From assembly GCA_035544955.1 (NCBI GenBank), contig DASZZN010000050.1:1-48728 (forward strand): a DNA stretch of 48,728 bases, read 5' to 3'. Source of the DNA: Candidatus Dormiibacterota bacterium (GTDB lineage Bacteria; Chloroflexota; Dormibacteria; CF-121). A model generated the notes under the pieces. It worked only from the letters and a program-made list of their open reading frames with translations. It did not search any database and was not told the origin of the DNA. The position numbers and the translations under genes are program-made. Positions 16,277 through 24,595 of the stretch are shown here, in pieces; the first letter of the stretch is position 1, and each line of letters opens with the position of its first letter.

Positions 16277-17968
16277 ATGGAAGGGCCGACTGCGCGGCTC
16301 ACGGCGATGGCCGAGGTCCTGCAAATCATGAACGGGACGTCGTTCGAGCTCAAGGCGGTCCTGGAGGCCGTCGTCGACCGGGCCAGTCGACTCTGTCGCG
16401 CCGACTCGGGATTCATCTACAGGTTGGACGGCGATTGGTACCGCCTGGACGTTGCCTACAACATCACCCCGGAGTTCCGCGCCTTCACCGAGCGAACTCC
16501 GATCCATATCGACAACTTCGGGACCGTTACCGCCCGGGCCGGCCGGCAGCGGCGCACCATCCGGATTCCGGACGTCCTCCAGGATCCCGAATACACGCAC
16601 TGGGAAGCCCAGGGGCTCGGCAAGGGCCGGGCGATGATCGGCGTGCCGTTGATTCGCGATCAGGCGGTTCTTGGCGTCATCGCGCTATGGCGGACCGAGC
16701 CTGAGCCGTTCACCGACGACGAAGCCCAATTAGTGAGTATCTTTGCGGACCAGGTTGTCATAGCGATCGTGCAAGCGCGTCACGCGCGGGAACTCGCCGA
16801 TTCACTGGAGCAGCAGACGGCGACAAGTGAGGTGCTCCGGATTATCAGCCAATCGACCTCCGATCTGGAGGCTGTCTTTCTCCCGCTGATCACCCGAGCG
16901 GTCCATTTGTGCGGCGCCGAGCATGGGGACATCGTCCGATTCGACCCTCAAACGCACGAGTACCTCGAGGCCGCACACTTTGGCGTCGGGAGCGCCGAGT
17001 ATCGCGCGATTATCCGACGCCATCGCTTCCGGCCCGGTCGCGACACCCTTGTCGGACGAACGATCCTGCTAGCAGGGCCAGTCCAGATGGACGACGCGCT
17101 CGCGGACCCTGACTACAAGTTCGCCGAAGCGCAAGGGTCGGGAGGGTTTCGTTCCATCCTCGGCGTGCCGTTGCTTCGAGAGGGCTTTCCGATCGGTGTC
17201 ATCTCGGTCTGGCGCCGCGAGGTGCGGCCGTTCACCGATCGAGAAATCCGTATCCTGACCACCTTCGCGGACCAGGCCGTGGTGGCCATCGAAAATGTCC
17301 GGTTGGTTCGCGCGCTGCAGCGGCAGACCGAAGAACTCTCACGCTACGTCACACCGCAGGTGGCAGCGATGCTGGCGAGTGAAGAGGGCGAGCAGTTGCT
17401 GGCCGGTCACCGCCGCCAGATCACAGCCCTGTTCTGTGACCTGCGTGGCTTCACCACATTCTCGGAGACGGCCGAGCCGGAGGAGGTCTTCAGTCTGCTG
17501 CGTGAGTACCAGGCCGCAATGGGCCAGATGATCGCGCAGTACAGGGGCACACTCGAGCATCTGGCCGGCGACGGGATCATGGCGTTTTTCAATGACCCTG
17601 TTTCCACCCCGGGGTTCGAAGCGCAGACCATTCGGTGCGCGCTGGGGATGAGGGAGCGCTTTCGTGAGCTTGCCGGTGGCTGGCGTCGCCGCGGATACGA
17701 GCTGGACCTGGGAATTGGGATCGCGCTCGGCTATGCGACGCTTGGCCGGGTTGGGTACGAGGGGCACTTCCAGTACAACGCCACCGGTAACGTCGTCATC
17801 CTTGCGTCTCGCTTGAGCGGAGAGGCAAAAGGCGGAGAGATCCTGATCAGCCAACGGCTCTACGCCGCTGTTGAAGATCTCGTCGATGTCGAGCCGGTCC
17901 GGGAGGTGACGCTAAAAGGCTTCAGCCGTCCGGTGGCGACCACCAACGTGGTCGGGCTCAAAACGTGA
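16277..17968 (+). CDS. GAF-GAF-class III adenylate/guanylate cyclase
   Basis: A 563-residue soluble signalling enzyme with two GAF domains (about 20-175 and 190-345) followed by a class III cyclase domain (about 365-560). The cyclase retains metal-binding motifs LFCDLRGFTTFSE and HLAGDGIMAFF, and the transition-state segment TGNVVILASRLS with Asn and Arg, so it is probably active. The specificity-determining residues do not let me choose cAMP over cGMP. The GAF domains may sense small ligands or redox. TGAGGAG before the ATG at 16277 is a weak Shine-Dalgarno sequence. The stop overlaps the DUF554 gene as GTGA. Confidence 0.9.
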   Translation: MEGPTARLTAMAEVLQIMNGTSFELKAVLEAVVDRASRLCRADSGFIYRLDGDWYRLDVAYNITPEFRAFTERTPIHIDNFGTVTARAGRQRRTIRIPDVLQDPEYTHWEAQGLGKGRAMIGVPLIRDQAVLGVIALWRTEPEPFTDDEAQLVSIFADQVVIAIVQARHARELADSLEQQTATSEVLRIISQSTSDLEAVFLPLITRAVHLCGAEHGDIVRFDPQTHEYLEAAHFGVGSAEYRAIIRRHRFRPGRDTLVGRTILLAGPVQMDDALADPDYKFAEAQGSGGFRSILGVPLLREGFPIGVISVWRREVRPFTDREIRILTTFADQAVVAIENVRLVRALQRQTEELSRYVTPQVAAMLASEEGEQLLAGHRRQITALFCDLRGFTTFSETAEPEEVFSLLREYQAAMGQMIAQYRGTLEHLAGDGIMAFFNDPVSTPGFEAQTIRCALGMRERFRELAGGWRRRGYELDLGIGIALGYATLGRVGYEGHFQYNATGNVVILASRLSGEAKGGEILISQRLYAAVEDLVDVEPVREVTLKGFSRPVATTNVVGLKT

Positions 17969-18672
17969 TCCCCGGGCTCGGGACCGCGCTCAACACCGGG
18001 ACGGTCCTCGCCGGCACGGCGGTCGGCCTGACCCTCGGACGCGTTATCCCCGAAAGTCTCCAGCGGACCATCCGCGCCGCGATCGGTCTTTTCGTCGCGG
18101 TGATCGGCATCCAGATGGCGCTCAAGACGCACAGCCCGCTGATCCTGCTCGTCAGTGTGCTGCTCGGTGTCCTGATCGGTGAGCTGCTCCGGCTCGATGA
18201 CGGCGTGCAGGCGATCGGCGCCTGGGCGGAGCGCCGGGTGAGCCGCGGCGGCGAACCGGGGCGTGTCAGGCTGGCCTTCATCACGACCAGCCTGATCTTC
18301 TGCGTCGGCCCCCTCACCGTGCTTGGCTCCTTCCTCGACGGCACGCGCGGTGACATCACCTTGCTCGCCATCAAGTCCACGCTGGACGGTGTTACGGCGA
18401 TCGTGTTTGCGGCGACGCTGGGCTGGGGTGTCATCCTCTCCGCGGTCAGCGTGCTCGTCGTCCAGGGGAGCCTGACCCTGTTCGCCTTTCTGATCCATGC
18501 CGGCCTGTCTGACCTGGAGATCGCGGAGCTGACGGCGGCCGGCGGCATCGCCGTCCTCGGGATTGCGGTCGGCCTGCTGGAACTGAAGTCGATCAAGGTC
18601 GCGAACTTCCTCCCGGCGCTGGTGGTGGCGCCGCTGCTCGCGGGCATCCTGCATGCGATGGGTGCGCTCTGA
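17965..18672 (+). CDS. DUF554 family membrane protein
   Basis: A 235-residue integral membrane protein of the DUF554 (YdfK-like) family, with about seven hydrophobic helices separated by short loops. Family features include the N-terminal GLGTALNTGTVLAGTAVGL and the central SLIFCVGPLTVLGSFLDG. Transported substrate and function are unknown. The GTG start at 17965 overlaps the cyclase stop, so the pair may be one functional unit, for example a signalling-controlled membrane protein; this rests on position only. Confidence 0.88.
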   Translation: MIPGLGTALNTGTVLAGTAVGLTLGRVIPESLQRTIRAAIGLFVAVIGIQMALKTHSPLILLVSVLLGVLIGELLRLDDGVQAIGAWAERRVSRGGEPGRVRLAFITTSLIFCVGPLTVLGSFLDGTRGDITLLAIKSTLDGVTAIVFAATLGWGVILSAVSVLVVQGSLTLFAFLIHAGLSDLEIAELTAAGGIAVLGIAVGLLELKSIKVANFLPALVVAPLLAGILHAMGAL

Positions 18673-18693
18673 CGATAGACTTAGGCAACTCCG

Positions 18694-19098
18694 ATGGCGA
18701 GGTCTCAGGCGGGCGGTGGGCGGAGGGTCGATTGGTTCGCCGCCGGGCTCGGGCTCGTGCTCGCCGTCGTGGTTCGGCTGGTGGGGGAGACGTTGCTCTT
18801 CCCGAGTCACCGCGCCCAGCTGGTTTCCCAGGGGCTGCTCATCTTCGTCGCCTTGCTTGCCGGGGGATTCCTGGCCGGGTTGATCGGACCGGTCGGTGGC
18901 GCCACCTGGAACGGCATCATCGTGGCCGTCGGCTTCATCGTGGTGGCGGAGCTTGCCGCGGCCATCGGCCCGGTGGGTCCGCTGGGCTCGGCCGGCCTGG
19001 ACACGCTTGGGCTGGTCATCGACGACGTCCTCGTCCTGAGCGGGGGTACGATCGGAGGTCTGGCCGCCGCGCTCGTGCGACGGCGGACGGCGAGGTAA
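18694..19098 (+). CDS. Hypothetical four-helix membrane protein
   Basis: A 134-residue hydrophobic protein with a basic N-terminus and three to four predicted transmembrane stretches (about 15-35, 44-66, 72-94 and 108-128), ending in RRRTAR. The glycine-rich helices (LAGGFLAGLIGPVGGATWNG) resemble DUF5518-like small membrane proteins, but I cannot assign a family firmly. TAGACT (18676-18681) lies 12 bases before ATG 18694 and could drive a short-leader transcript separate from the DUF554 gene. Confidence 0.7.
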   Translation: MARSQAGGGRRVDWFAAGLGLVLAVVVRLVGETLLFPSHRAQLVSQGLLIFVALLAGGFLAGLIGPVGGATWNGIIVAVGFIVVAELAAAIGPVGPLGSAGLDTLGLVIDDVLVLSGGTIGGLAAALVRRRTAR

Positions 19099-19179
19099 CG
19101 AATAGAGGGCAGCACGCGTTCGATCGGCAAGCCGGCATTGTTGACGGCGGAACCGGATCATCGAAAAGGAAGTAACAGG

Positions 19180-20166
19180 ATGCAGGTGGAGAACGGATCG
19201 GTCGAGGCGCTCGGTTCGCGGATCGTTGAAAACGTCGGCCGTGTGCTCGTCGGCAAGGCGGCGGAGGTCGAGCTCTGCGTGATCGCGCTGCTGAGCCGCG
19301 GCCACATCCTTATCGAAGACGTGCCGGGCGTGGGCAAGACCATGCTGGCGAAGTCCCTCGCCCGCTCGCTCAGCTGCGGCTTCGAGCGGCTGCAGTTCAC
19401 GCCCGACCTGCTTCCGTCGGATGTGACGGGGGTCAACATCTATAGCCCATCGACCCAGCAGTTCGAATTTCGCCAGGGTCCGATCTTCACGCAGATCCTG
19501 CTCGCCGATGAGATCAACCGGGCGACGCCCAAGACGCAGTCGGCACTGCTGGAAGCGATGGAGGAGAAGCAGGTGACGGTCGATGGCACGACCTACCCGC
19601 TTCCGCTTCCCTTCCTAGTGCTGGCGACGCAGAACCCGGTTGAATTCGCCGGCACCTTCCCGCTGCCGGAGGCGCAGGTCGATCGCTTCCTGATGCGGGT
19701 CAACCTCGGCTACCTCGACGTTGCCCATGAGGTCCAGGTCCTCGATCGCTTTCAGCGGTCATCACCGATCGACCAGCTCGAGGCGGTGGCGTCGGCGGAC
19801 GAGCTGCTCGCCGGCCAAAAGGCGGTCCAGGAGATCTATGTCGATGAGCAGCTGAAGGAGTACATTGCGCGCGTCACCCATCGCACCCGGTCGCACGTGG
19901 ACATCGGGCTGGGGGCGAGCTCCCGCGGCTCGCTCGGCCTGTTTCGAGCCTCGCAGGCTCGGGCGGCCCTCGAGGGAAGGGACTTCGTCACGCCGGACGA
20001 CGTCAAGGCATTGGCCCAACCGGTGCTTGCCCATCGCCTCATCCTGAAGGCCAATGCCGAGTTGCGCGGCCTCACGCCGTCGAAAGTGTTGACGCAGATC
20101 CTGGAGACAGAGCCGGTGCCGCCGCCGAACGTCGTTTCGCGGTTCGGACGGCGAGTGGCGGGTTAG
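19180..20166 (+). CDS. MoxR-type AAA+ ATPase
   Basis: A 328-residue MoxR-family ATPase, a chaperone-like AAA+ protein typically encoded with DUF58 and transglutaminase-like proteins. Walker A is [14 protein letters not shown], Walker [15 protein letters not shown], and sensor 1 [16 protein letters not shown] 19180 is preceded by AAGGAAGT, a fair Shine-Dalgarno sequence. An upstream in-frame start at 19138 would add 14 poorly fitting residues and is not chosen. It is followed by DUF58 after 12 bases. Confidence 0.94.
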   Translation: MQVENGSVEALGSRIVENVGRVLVGKAAEVELCVIALLSRGHILIEDVPGVGKTMLAKSLARSLSCGFERLQFTPDLLPSDVTGVNIYSPSTQQFEFRQGPIFTQILLADEINRATPKTQSALLEAMEEKQVTVDGTTYPLPLPFLVLATQNPVEFAGTFPLPEAQVDRFLMRVNLGYLDVAHEVQVLDRFQRSSPIDQLEAVASADELLAGQKAVQEIYVDEQLKEYIARVTHRTRSHVDIGLGASSRGSLGLFRASQARAALEGRDFVTPDDVKALAQPVLAHRLILKANAELRGLTPSKVLTQILETEPVPPPNVVSRFGRRVAG

Positions 20167-20178
20167 CCGCCGGGTCCC

Positions 20179-21378
20179 ATGCGCCTCCCGCGCCTTCCCC
20201 TGCTCACGGCGCTTGCGCTCCTGTTCTTCTTTGCCTACATCACCGGAATCCGGCTGGCGTACAGCCTGCTCTATGCGCTGGTCCTGATCTTCGTCGTCAG
20301 CTATTTCTGGAGCCGGCTCGCGGGCGAGAACCTCTCGGTCGTGCGGACCAGTCCAGAGGGCCAGTACCAGGTGGGCGACGACTTCGAAGAGCAGTTCACG
20401 ATCGAGAATCGCTCCTGGATCCCGGTCCCGCTGATCGAGTTGACGGATTTCTCCAACCTTCCGGGGTATGACCCCGGTCGGGTGTTCAGCCTGAAGGGCC
20501 GGCGGACGAGGCGGTGGACGTCGCGCGGTCAATTCAAGCAGCGCGGCCTCTTCACCTTTGGTCCGGTGGAGTTGCGCTACGGCGATCCCTTCGGCCTCTT
20601 CACCCGCTCGCTCCGCGTGGCCGGCAGCCAATCGGTGGTGGTGTACCCGGTGGTACGACCGGTTGGATCGCTCGATGCGCTGGCACCCAGTACCGCCGGG
20701 GACGAACAGCTCCGCGGGCGGGTGCTTGACATCCCGCCGAACGCCACCACCATCCGGGAATACGTGCCGACCGACAGCGTCAAGCGCATCCACTGGGCCT
20801 CGTCGGCGCGCCTGGGCCGGCTCATGAGCCGCAGCTTCGAAACCCGCGAGGGCGGCGATGCCTGGATCGTGCTCGACCTGCAGGCCTCCGTCCACGCCGG
20901 CGAGGCGCCGGAATCCACCCTCGAGTACGCCATGAGCATGGCGGCCTCCATCGCGGATGCCGCGTTGCGGCGTGGGGGCGCCATCGGCCTGGTCAGCAAC
21001 GACAGCCGGCTCAGCGTGATCGAGGCCGCCCGCGGCGAACAGCAGCAGAAGAAGCTCTTCGAGCATTTCACGCTGGCGCAGGCCGACGGTACCGTCTCCC
21101 TGGCCACGCTGCTCAACTCGCAGCGGCAGCAGTGGCGGCACCGCGGCGGCCTGATCGTGATCACGCCCTCCGCGGATGAACAGTGGCTCGAGGCGTTGCT
21201 CGACCTGGGCGTTCGCGGCCAGCGCAGCCTGGTCGTCTACCTCGATCCGCGGGGCTTCGGCGGCAGCCAGCCATCGCTGGCGCCGGCCGGCCGCTGGCGA
21301 CAGGCGGTCAACTGGTGGATCATCCGTGGGGCGGGCGAGCTCGAGCTCGCCCCGGAGAAACGGGTTGCCGCAAGTTAA
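20179..21378 (+). CDS. DUF58 (von Willebrand A-like) membrane protein
   Basis: A 399-residue DUF58 protein. Two N-terminal transmembrane segments (about 5-40) precede a beta-rich region and the DUF58 signature VKRIHWASSARLGRLMSR, which leads into a vWA-like fold (DAWIVLDLQ). DUF58 proteins act with MoxR ATPases in cell-envelope or enzyme-maturation functions that are poorly defined. The 3' end overlaps the start of the transglutaminase gene by 14 bases, consistent with one operon. Confidence 0.9.
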   Translation: MRLPRLPLLTALALLFFFAYITGIRLAYSLLYALVLIFVVSYFWSRLAGENLSVVRTSPEGQYQVGDDFEEQFTIENRSWIPVPLIELTDFSNLPGYDPGRVFSLKGRRTRRWTSRGQFKQRGLFTFGPVELRYGDPFGLFTRSLRVAGSQSVVVYPVVRPVGSLDALAPSTAGDEQLRGRVLDIPPNATTIREYVPTDSVKRIHWASSARLGRLMSRSFETREGGDAWIVLDLQASVHAGEAPESTLEYAMSMAASIADAALRRGGAIGLVSNDSRLSVIEAARGEQQQKKLFEHFTLAQADGTVSLATLLNSQRQQWRHRGGLIVITPSADEQWLEALLDLGVRGQRSLVVYLDPRGFGGSQPSLAPAGRWRQAVNWWIIRGAGELELAPEKRVAAS

Positions 21379-23884
21379 CCCGGGGACGATTTTCCTCCTG
21401 GTCCTGGCCGGGGTCGGCGCCGCCTGGGCCGCCGGGCTCTTCCGTGCGCAGTACGAGGACGGTCGCCTTACCCTTCGCGTCCTTCGTGCCGGCCGGGTGC
21501 TCGCCACGTTTGATTTCCGCAACACCGGACTGCTGCTCGTGCTGGCGCTGCTGATGGGATGGGCAGTGGCGGCGGCGGTCGAGCGGTCCGGATCAGGCTG
21601 GGGCGTGCCCGGCACGGAAGGCCGGCTGGTGCCGGCCCTCTCGATGACCACCGTGCTCGGTTGGATCTTCATCGTCGCGGGCTTTTCGCGGCTCGCCTAC
21701 TTGTTCGCCTCGCTGGCGACGGCGATCCTCTCCCTGCTGCTGTTGACGCCCTCGCCGCTGACCAGTCCCCGCGTCAGCCTTGCCGCGCTGCTCAAGTGGC
21801 TGCAGGCCCTCCCCGATCAAACCACGCTGTTGCTCTTGATCGGCTTGATTCTGATGTTCGCCCTCACAGGGTTGTGGACCAGCTGGTGGATCTTTCGCCG
21901 GCGCGCCGGCCTCGTCGCCCTGCTGCCTACCGGCACCATCCTGGCGGTGGAGATCATCAACGACGTCAGCCCGGGCCTGATTTTCTTGACGGTTGTCTGG
22001 CTGGCCGACGCGGCGTCGGTCCTCCTCCGCCTCAACTTCGTCGGTCTCAAAGAGGGATGGCGTACCCGGCGCGTCCCGCACGCGGCCGACATCGGCTGGA
22101 CCTTTGGGGAGGTCGGCATCGAGGCGACCCTCGCCATTCTCGCGGTTGCTTTCCTCATTCTGCCTCCACTCAGCAGTACCGACATCAGCGGCGTGCTCTT
22201 CCCCGGGGTCACGCACGCGGACGCGTTTCACCCGTTCGGGATCGGGAGCGGGGGCGGGTCCCAGTCGGGCACGACCGGATCGGTCGGATACAGCGAAACC
22301 GTGAGGCCGGGATCACAGCTCACTGCGAAATCCAAGACCCTGATGACGGTCAGCGGTGACAGCCCGACCTTCTATCCCTACTGGCGGGGTATCGCGCTGG
22401 CCGGCTGGAACGGGATCCAGTGGTACGAGCTGCCGTCCACGCAGGACGTGCCGGTGCGCCAGCAACCCCTGCTCAACGCGCACGAAACACTTCCGCGCGA
22501 TGACTTGCCGCCGATCCAGCGGATCCAGGTGTTGCACAACACCTTCCACCTGCTCGTTCCACCCGAGCAACTGCTCAACACCGTCTTCAGCGGTGGTGAG
22601 ATCATGTCCGTCGACAACCAGCCCACCAGGGTGCGGGGCATCATGACCTCGGTCCGCACGCCCCTCAACGGTCCCAATCCGGCCCTGGTCAATGTCACCG
22701 GCGACAGTGCCCCGACGGCCAGCTTCGACACCGTCGACAAGATCGTGTTCGCGAAGCGGCTGCCGGCGCCCTATACCTACTCGGTCACCGAGGCGATCCC
22801 CAATGTCGACGTGCAGGACCTGCAGGCTGCCGGCACCACCTATCCTGCCTGGCTCGCGCCCTACGCCACCCTCTACCAGGACGGCCGGATCGCGGATACC
22901 GGTCGCGACAAGGAGATCCTCAACCTAGCCGAGCAGATCGTTCGCTCCGCGGGGGCCACCACACCCTACGACAAGGCGAAGGCGATCGAAACGTGGTTCA
23001 TCGAAAAGGGACGTTTCACCTATACCTTGACCCCGCCGAAGGCGCCGGCCGGAGTGCGGCCGATCGACAACTTCCTTTTCATTACCCAGAGGGGTTTCTG
23101 CCAGGACTTCTCAACGGCGATGAACGTCATGCTTCGGATGCTGGGAATTCCCTCACGGCAAATGGCGGGGTTCAGCGCCGGGGTTTTGGACGACAAAACC
23201 CGACAGCACTTCGTCAACGCCGTCGAAGCGCACAGCTGGGTCGAGGTCTTCTTCCCCGGGTACGGCTGGATTCCATTCGAGCCCACGCCGGACGGGACAA
23301 ACGCGCCGATCAATCGCCCGCAAACGCCGGATCAACTGACTGCTGCGGCACCCGTCCCCACGGACGCGGGGTCCAAGATCACGCCCAACGAGTCGGCCGG
23401 GGCGGTCCCGGCCGTGGGCGGCAGCGGCCGCGGGGTCTTCGCGGACATCTGGCGGCCGGTGCTGATCGTCGCCGGCGGCCTCCTGCTCCTCCTGGTACTC
23501 GCCCTTCTGCTCGCCCTCCGCTGGCTGCGCGTCGCCCGCGACGCGCCGCGGATCTGGCGTCGCCTGCTCTTTCTCGGCGATCGGCTGAAGATCCCGCGAC
23601 ATGTGGGCGACACGCCGGACGAGTTCGGTGGCCGGCTGGCGGCCTCACTGCCACCGCTCGATGAAGAGGTCCGGCGGCTGGCGACGCTGTATACCCGTGC
23701 CAGCTTCCGTCGTGGCGGCCTCTCCGTCGCGGAGCTCGCCGAGGCGCGCGACGCCTGGAGCCGCGTTCGTGGCAGCTACCCGCGGCTGGTGGCGAAGGCC
23801 TGGCGCGATGCCCTTGGCCGGGGACGCGTCCTTAGAGCGGAAGATGCAGCGTCAGGAAGTCGCGCGCCATCACGGCGCCGTTGA
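21365..23884 (+). CDS. Transmembrane transglutaminase-like protein (TgpA type)
   Basis: An 839-residue membrane protein. About eight N-terminal transmembrane helices (to roughly residue 280) lead to an extracytoplasmic region with a transglutaminase/protease core: the Cys motif GFCQDFSTAMNVML, then HSWVEVFFPGYGW with the His and an Asp/Glu position just after. A further TM helix near 700 precedes a C-terminal DUF4129-like cytosolic segment. TgpA-like proteins are encoded with MoxR and DUF58. I choose TTG 21365 because homology to the first membrane helix begins there; the frame stays open upstream, but inside DUF58. The last 53 bases overlap the convergent gene on the minus strand. Confidence 0.88.
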   Translation: MPQVNPGTIFLLVLAGVGAAWAAGLFRAQYEDGRLTLRVLRAGRVLATFDFRNTGLLLVLALLMGWAVAAAVERSGSGWGVPGTEGRLVPALSMTTVLGWIFIVAGFSRLAYLFASLATAILSLLLLTPSPLTSPRVSLAALLKWLQALPDQTTLLLLIGLILMFALTGLWTSWWIFRRRAGLVALLPTGTILAVEIINDVSPGLIFLTVVWLADAASVLLRLNFVGLKEGWRTRRVPHAADIGWTFGEVGIEATLAILAVAFLILPPLSSTDISGVLFPGVTHADAFHPFGIGSGGGSQSGTTGSVGYSETVRPGSQLTAKSKTLMTVSGDSPTFYPYWRGIALAGWNGIQWYELPSTQDVPVRQQPLLNAHETLPRDDLPPIQRIQVLHNTFHLLVPPEQLLNTVFSGGEIMSVDNQPTRVRGIMTSVRTPLNGPNPALVNVTGDSAPTASFDTVDKIVFAKRLPAPYTYSVTEAIPNVDVQDLQAAGTTYPAWLAPYATLYQDGRIADTGRDKEILNLAEQIVRSAGATTPYDKAKAIETWFIEKGRFTYTLTPPKAPAGVRPIDNFLFITQRGFCQDFSTAMNVMLRMLGIPSRQMAGFSAGVLDDKTRQHFVNAVEAHSWVEVFFPGYGWIPFEPTPDGTNAPINRPQTPDQLTAAAPVPTDAGSKITPNESAGAVPAVGGSGRGVFADIWRPVLIVAGGLLLLLVLALLLALRWLRVARDAPRIWRRLLFLGDRLKIPRHVGDTPDEFGGRLAASLPPLDEEVRRLATLYTRASFRRGGLSVAELAEARDAWSRVRGSYPRLVAKAWRDALGRGRVLRAEDAASGSRAPSRRR

Positions 23885-24557
23885 CCGATCCGTTGCTACC
23901 TCGGTGCGTGATGATGAACCGGGTCGATGGATGCCGCGCCATCAGCCCCTCCACGTCTTTGCGCCCCAGGTGCATGCGGCCGCCCGCCTCCTCGTCGTAG
24001 GTCATCTCCGTGATCATGTGATCGGAGGCGGCCACCAGCGCCTCCAGCTCGGCTGACATCTCCGCGTCCCCGCTGTAACCCAGGCGGACGCCGCCGCGCT
24101 CCATCGTGTAACCCAGGCAATCGAGGCCGCTGGCGTGGCGCATCCGATACGCGAGGGCGTGGCTTCCATCGACCTCGAAGGCATCCCCGCCGGAGAGCTC
24201 GTGCACCGTCAGCTGCAGCCGCTCCCAGCTGTAATGGCGCATCTCCTTGCCCCAGGCAAAGTCGAGCAGCCGCTCGAGATAGGATGTCGTCCCGGTGGGA
24301 CCGAAGACGGTAAGGGGCGGCGCGTCCTCGTGGTGCAGCACCCGGCCCAGGATCAGCCAGGCGATACCAAACGTGTGGTCGGCGTGAAAGTGGCTGAGCA
24401 TTACCGCGCGGGGTTCATCGAGCGACACGCCGGCCTTCGGCAGGTGGACCGTGAGCGGGGCGCCCGCGTCCATCAGGATGGTTCGGTCGACGAGGATGGC
24501 CGCGTTGTAGGCGTGCGGGGAGAAGGCCGCACCCGTCCCGAGAAACGTCACCTCCAC
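23832..24557 (-). CDS. MBL-fold hydrolase, RNase Z-like
   Basis: A 241-residue metallo-beta-lactamase-fold protein. It has the RNase Z/AtsA-like opening VTFLGTGAAFSP, the binuclear metal motif SHFHADHTFG, a later YSGDAE Asp ligand and a C-terminal ITHRG His. Possible roles are tRNA 3' processing or hydrolysis of small esters; the short length and missing exosite favour a general hydrolase. The start is GTG 24557, with TACCGT (24570-24565, minus strand) 7 bases upstream, suggesting leaderless expression. It diverges from selD across 38 bases and overlaps the transglutaminase gene tail to tail. Confidence 0.85.
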   Translation of the reverse strand: MEVTFLGTGAAFSPHAYNAAILVDRTILMDAGAPLTVHLPKAGVSLDEPRAVMLSHFHADHTFGIAWLILGRVLHHEDAPPLTVFGPTGTTSYLERLLDFAWGKEMRHYSWERLQLTVHELSGGDAFEVDGSHALAYRMRHASGLDCLGYTMERGGVRLGYSGDAEMSAELEALVAASDHMITEMTYDEEAGGRMHLGRKDVEGLMARHPSTRFIITHRGSNGSVNGAVMARDFLTLHLPL

Positions 24558-24564
24558 TGAGGTG

Positions 24565-24588
24565 ACGGTAACAGGTGTCGAGTACAGT
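24565..24588. promoter_or_regulatory. Compact divergent promoters for selD and the MBL gene
   Basis: The 38-base spacer carries TACCGT on the minus strand (24570-24565), 7 bases before the hydrolase GTG, and TACAGT on the plus strand (24583-24588), 7 bases before the selD ATG at 24596. Both match the short -10-to-start spacing seen elsewhere in the window. The divergent transcripts would start back to back. Confidence 0.5.
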
Positions 24589-24595
24589 GCAAATG

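Noticed and set aside
21176-21364. Extended start of the transglutaminase inside DUF58
   Set aside because: The translated segment is Ser/Arg-rich noise from an alternative frame of DUF58; TTG 21365 begins at the first membrane helix.
17860-21672. Long minus-strand frames opposite the DUF554, MoxR and DUF58 genes
   Set aside because: They are Arg/Asp/Gly/Pro-rich antisense translations, as expected from codon bias, while the plus-strand genes have clear domains.
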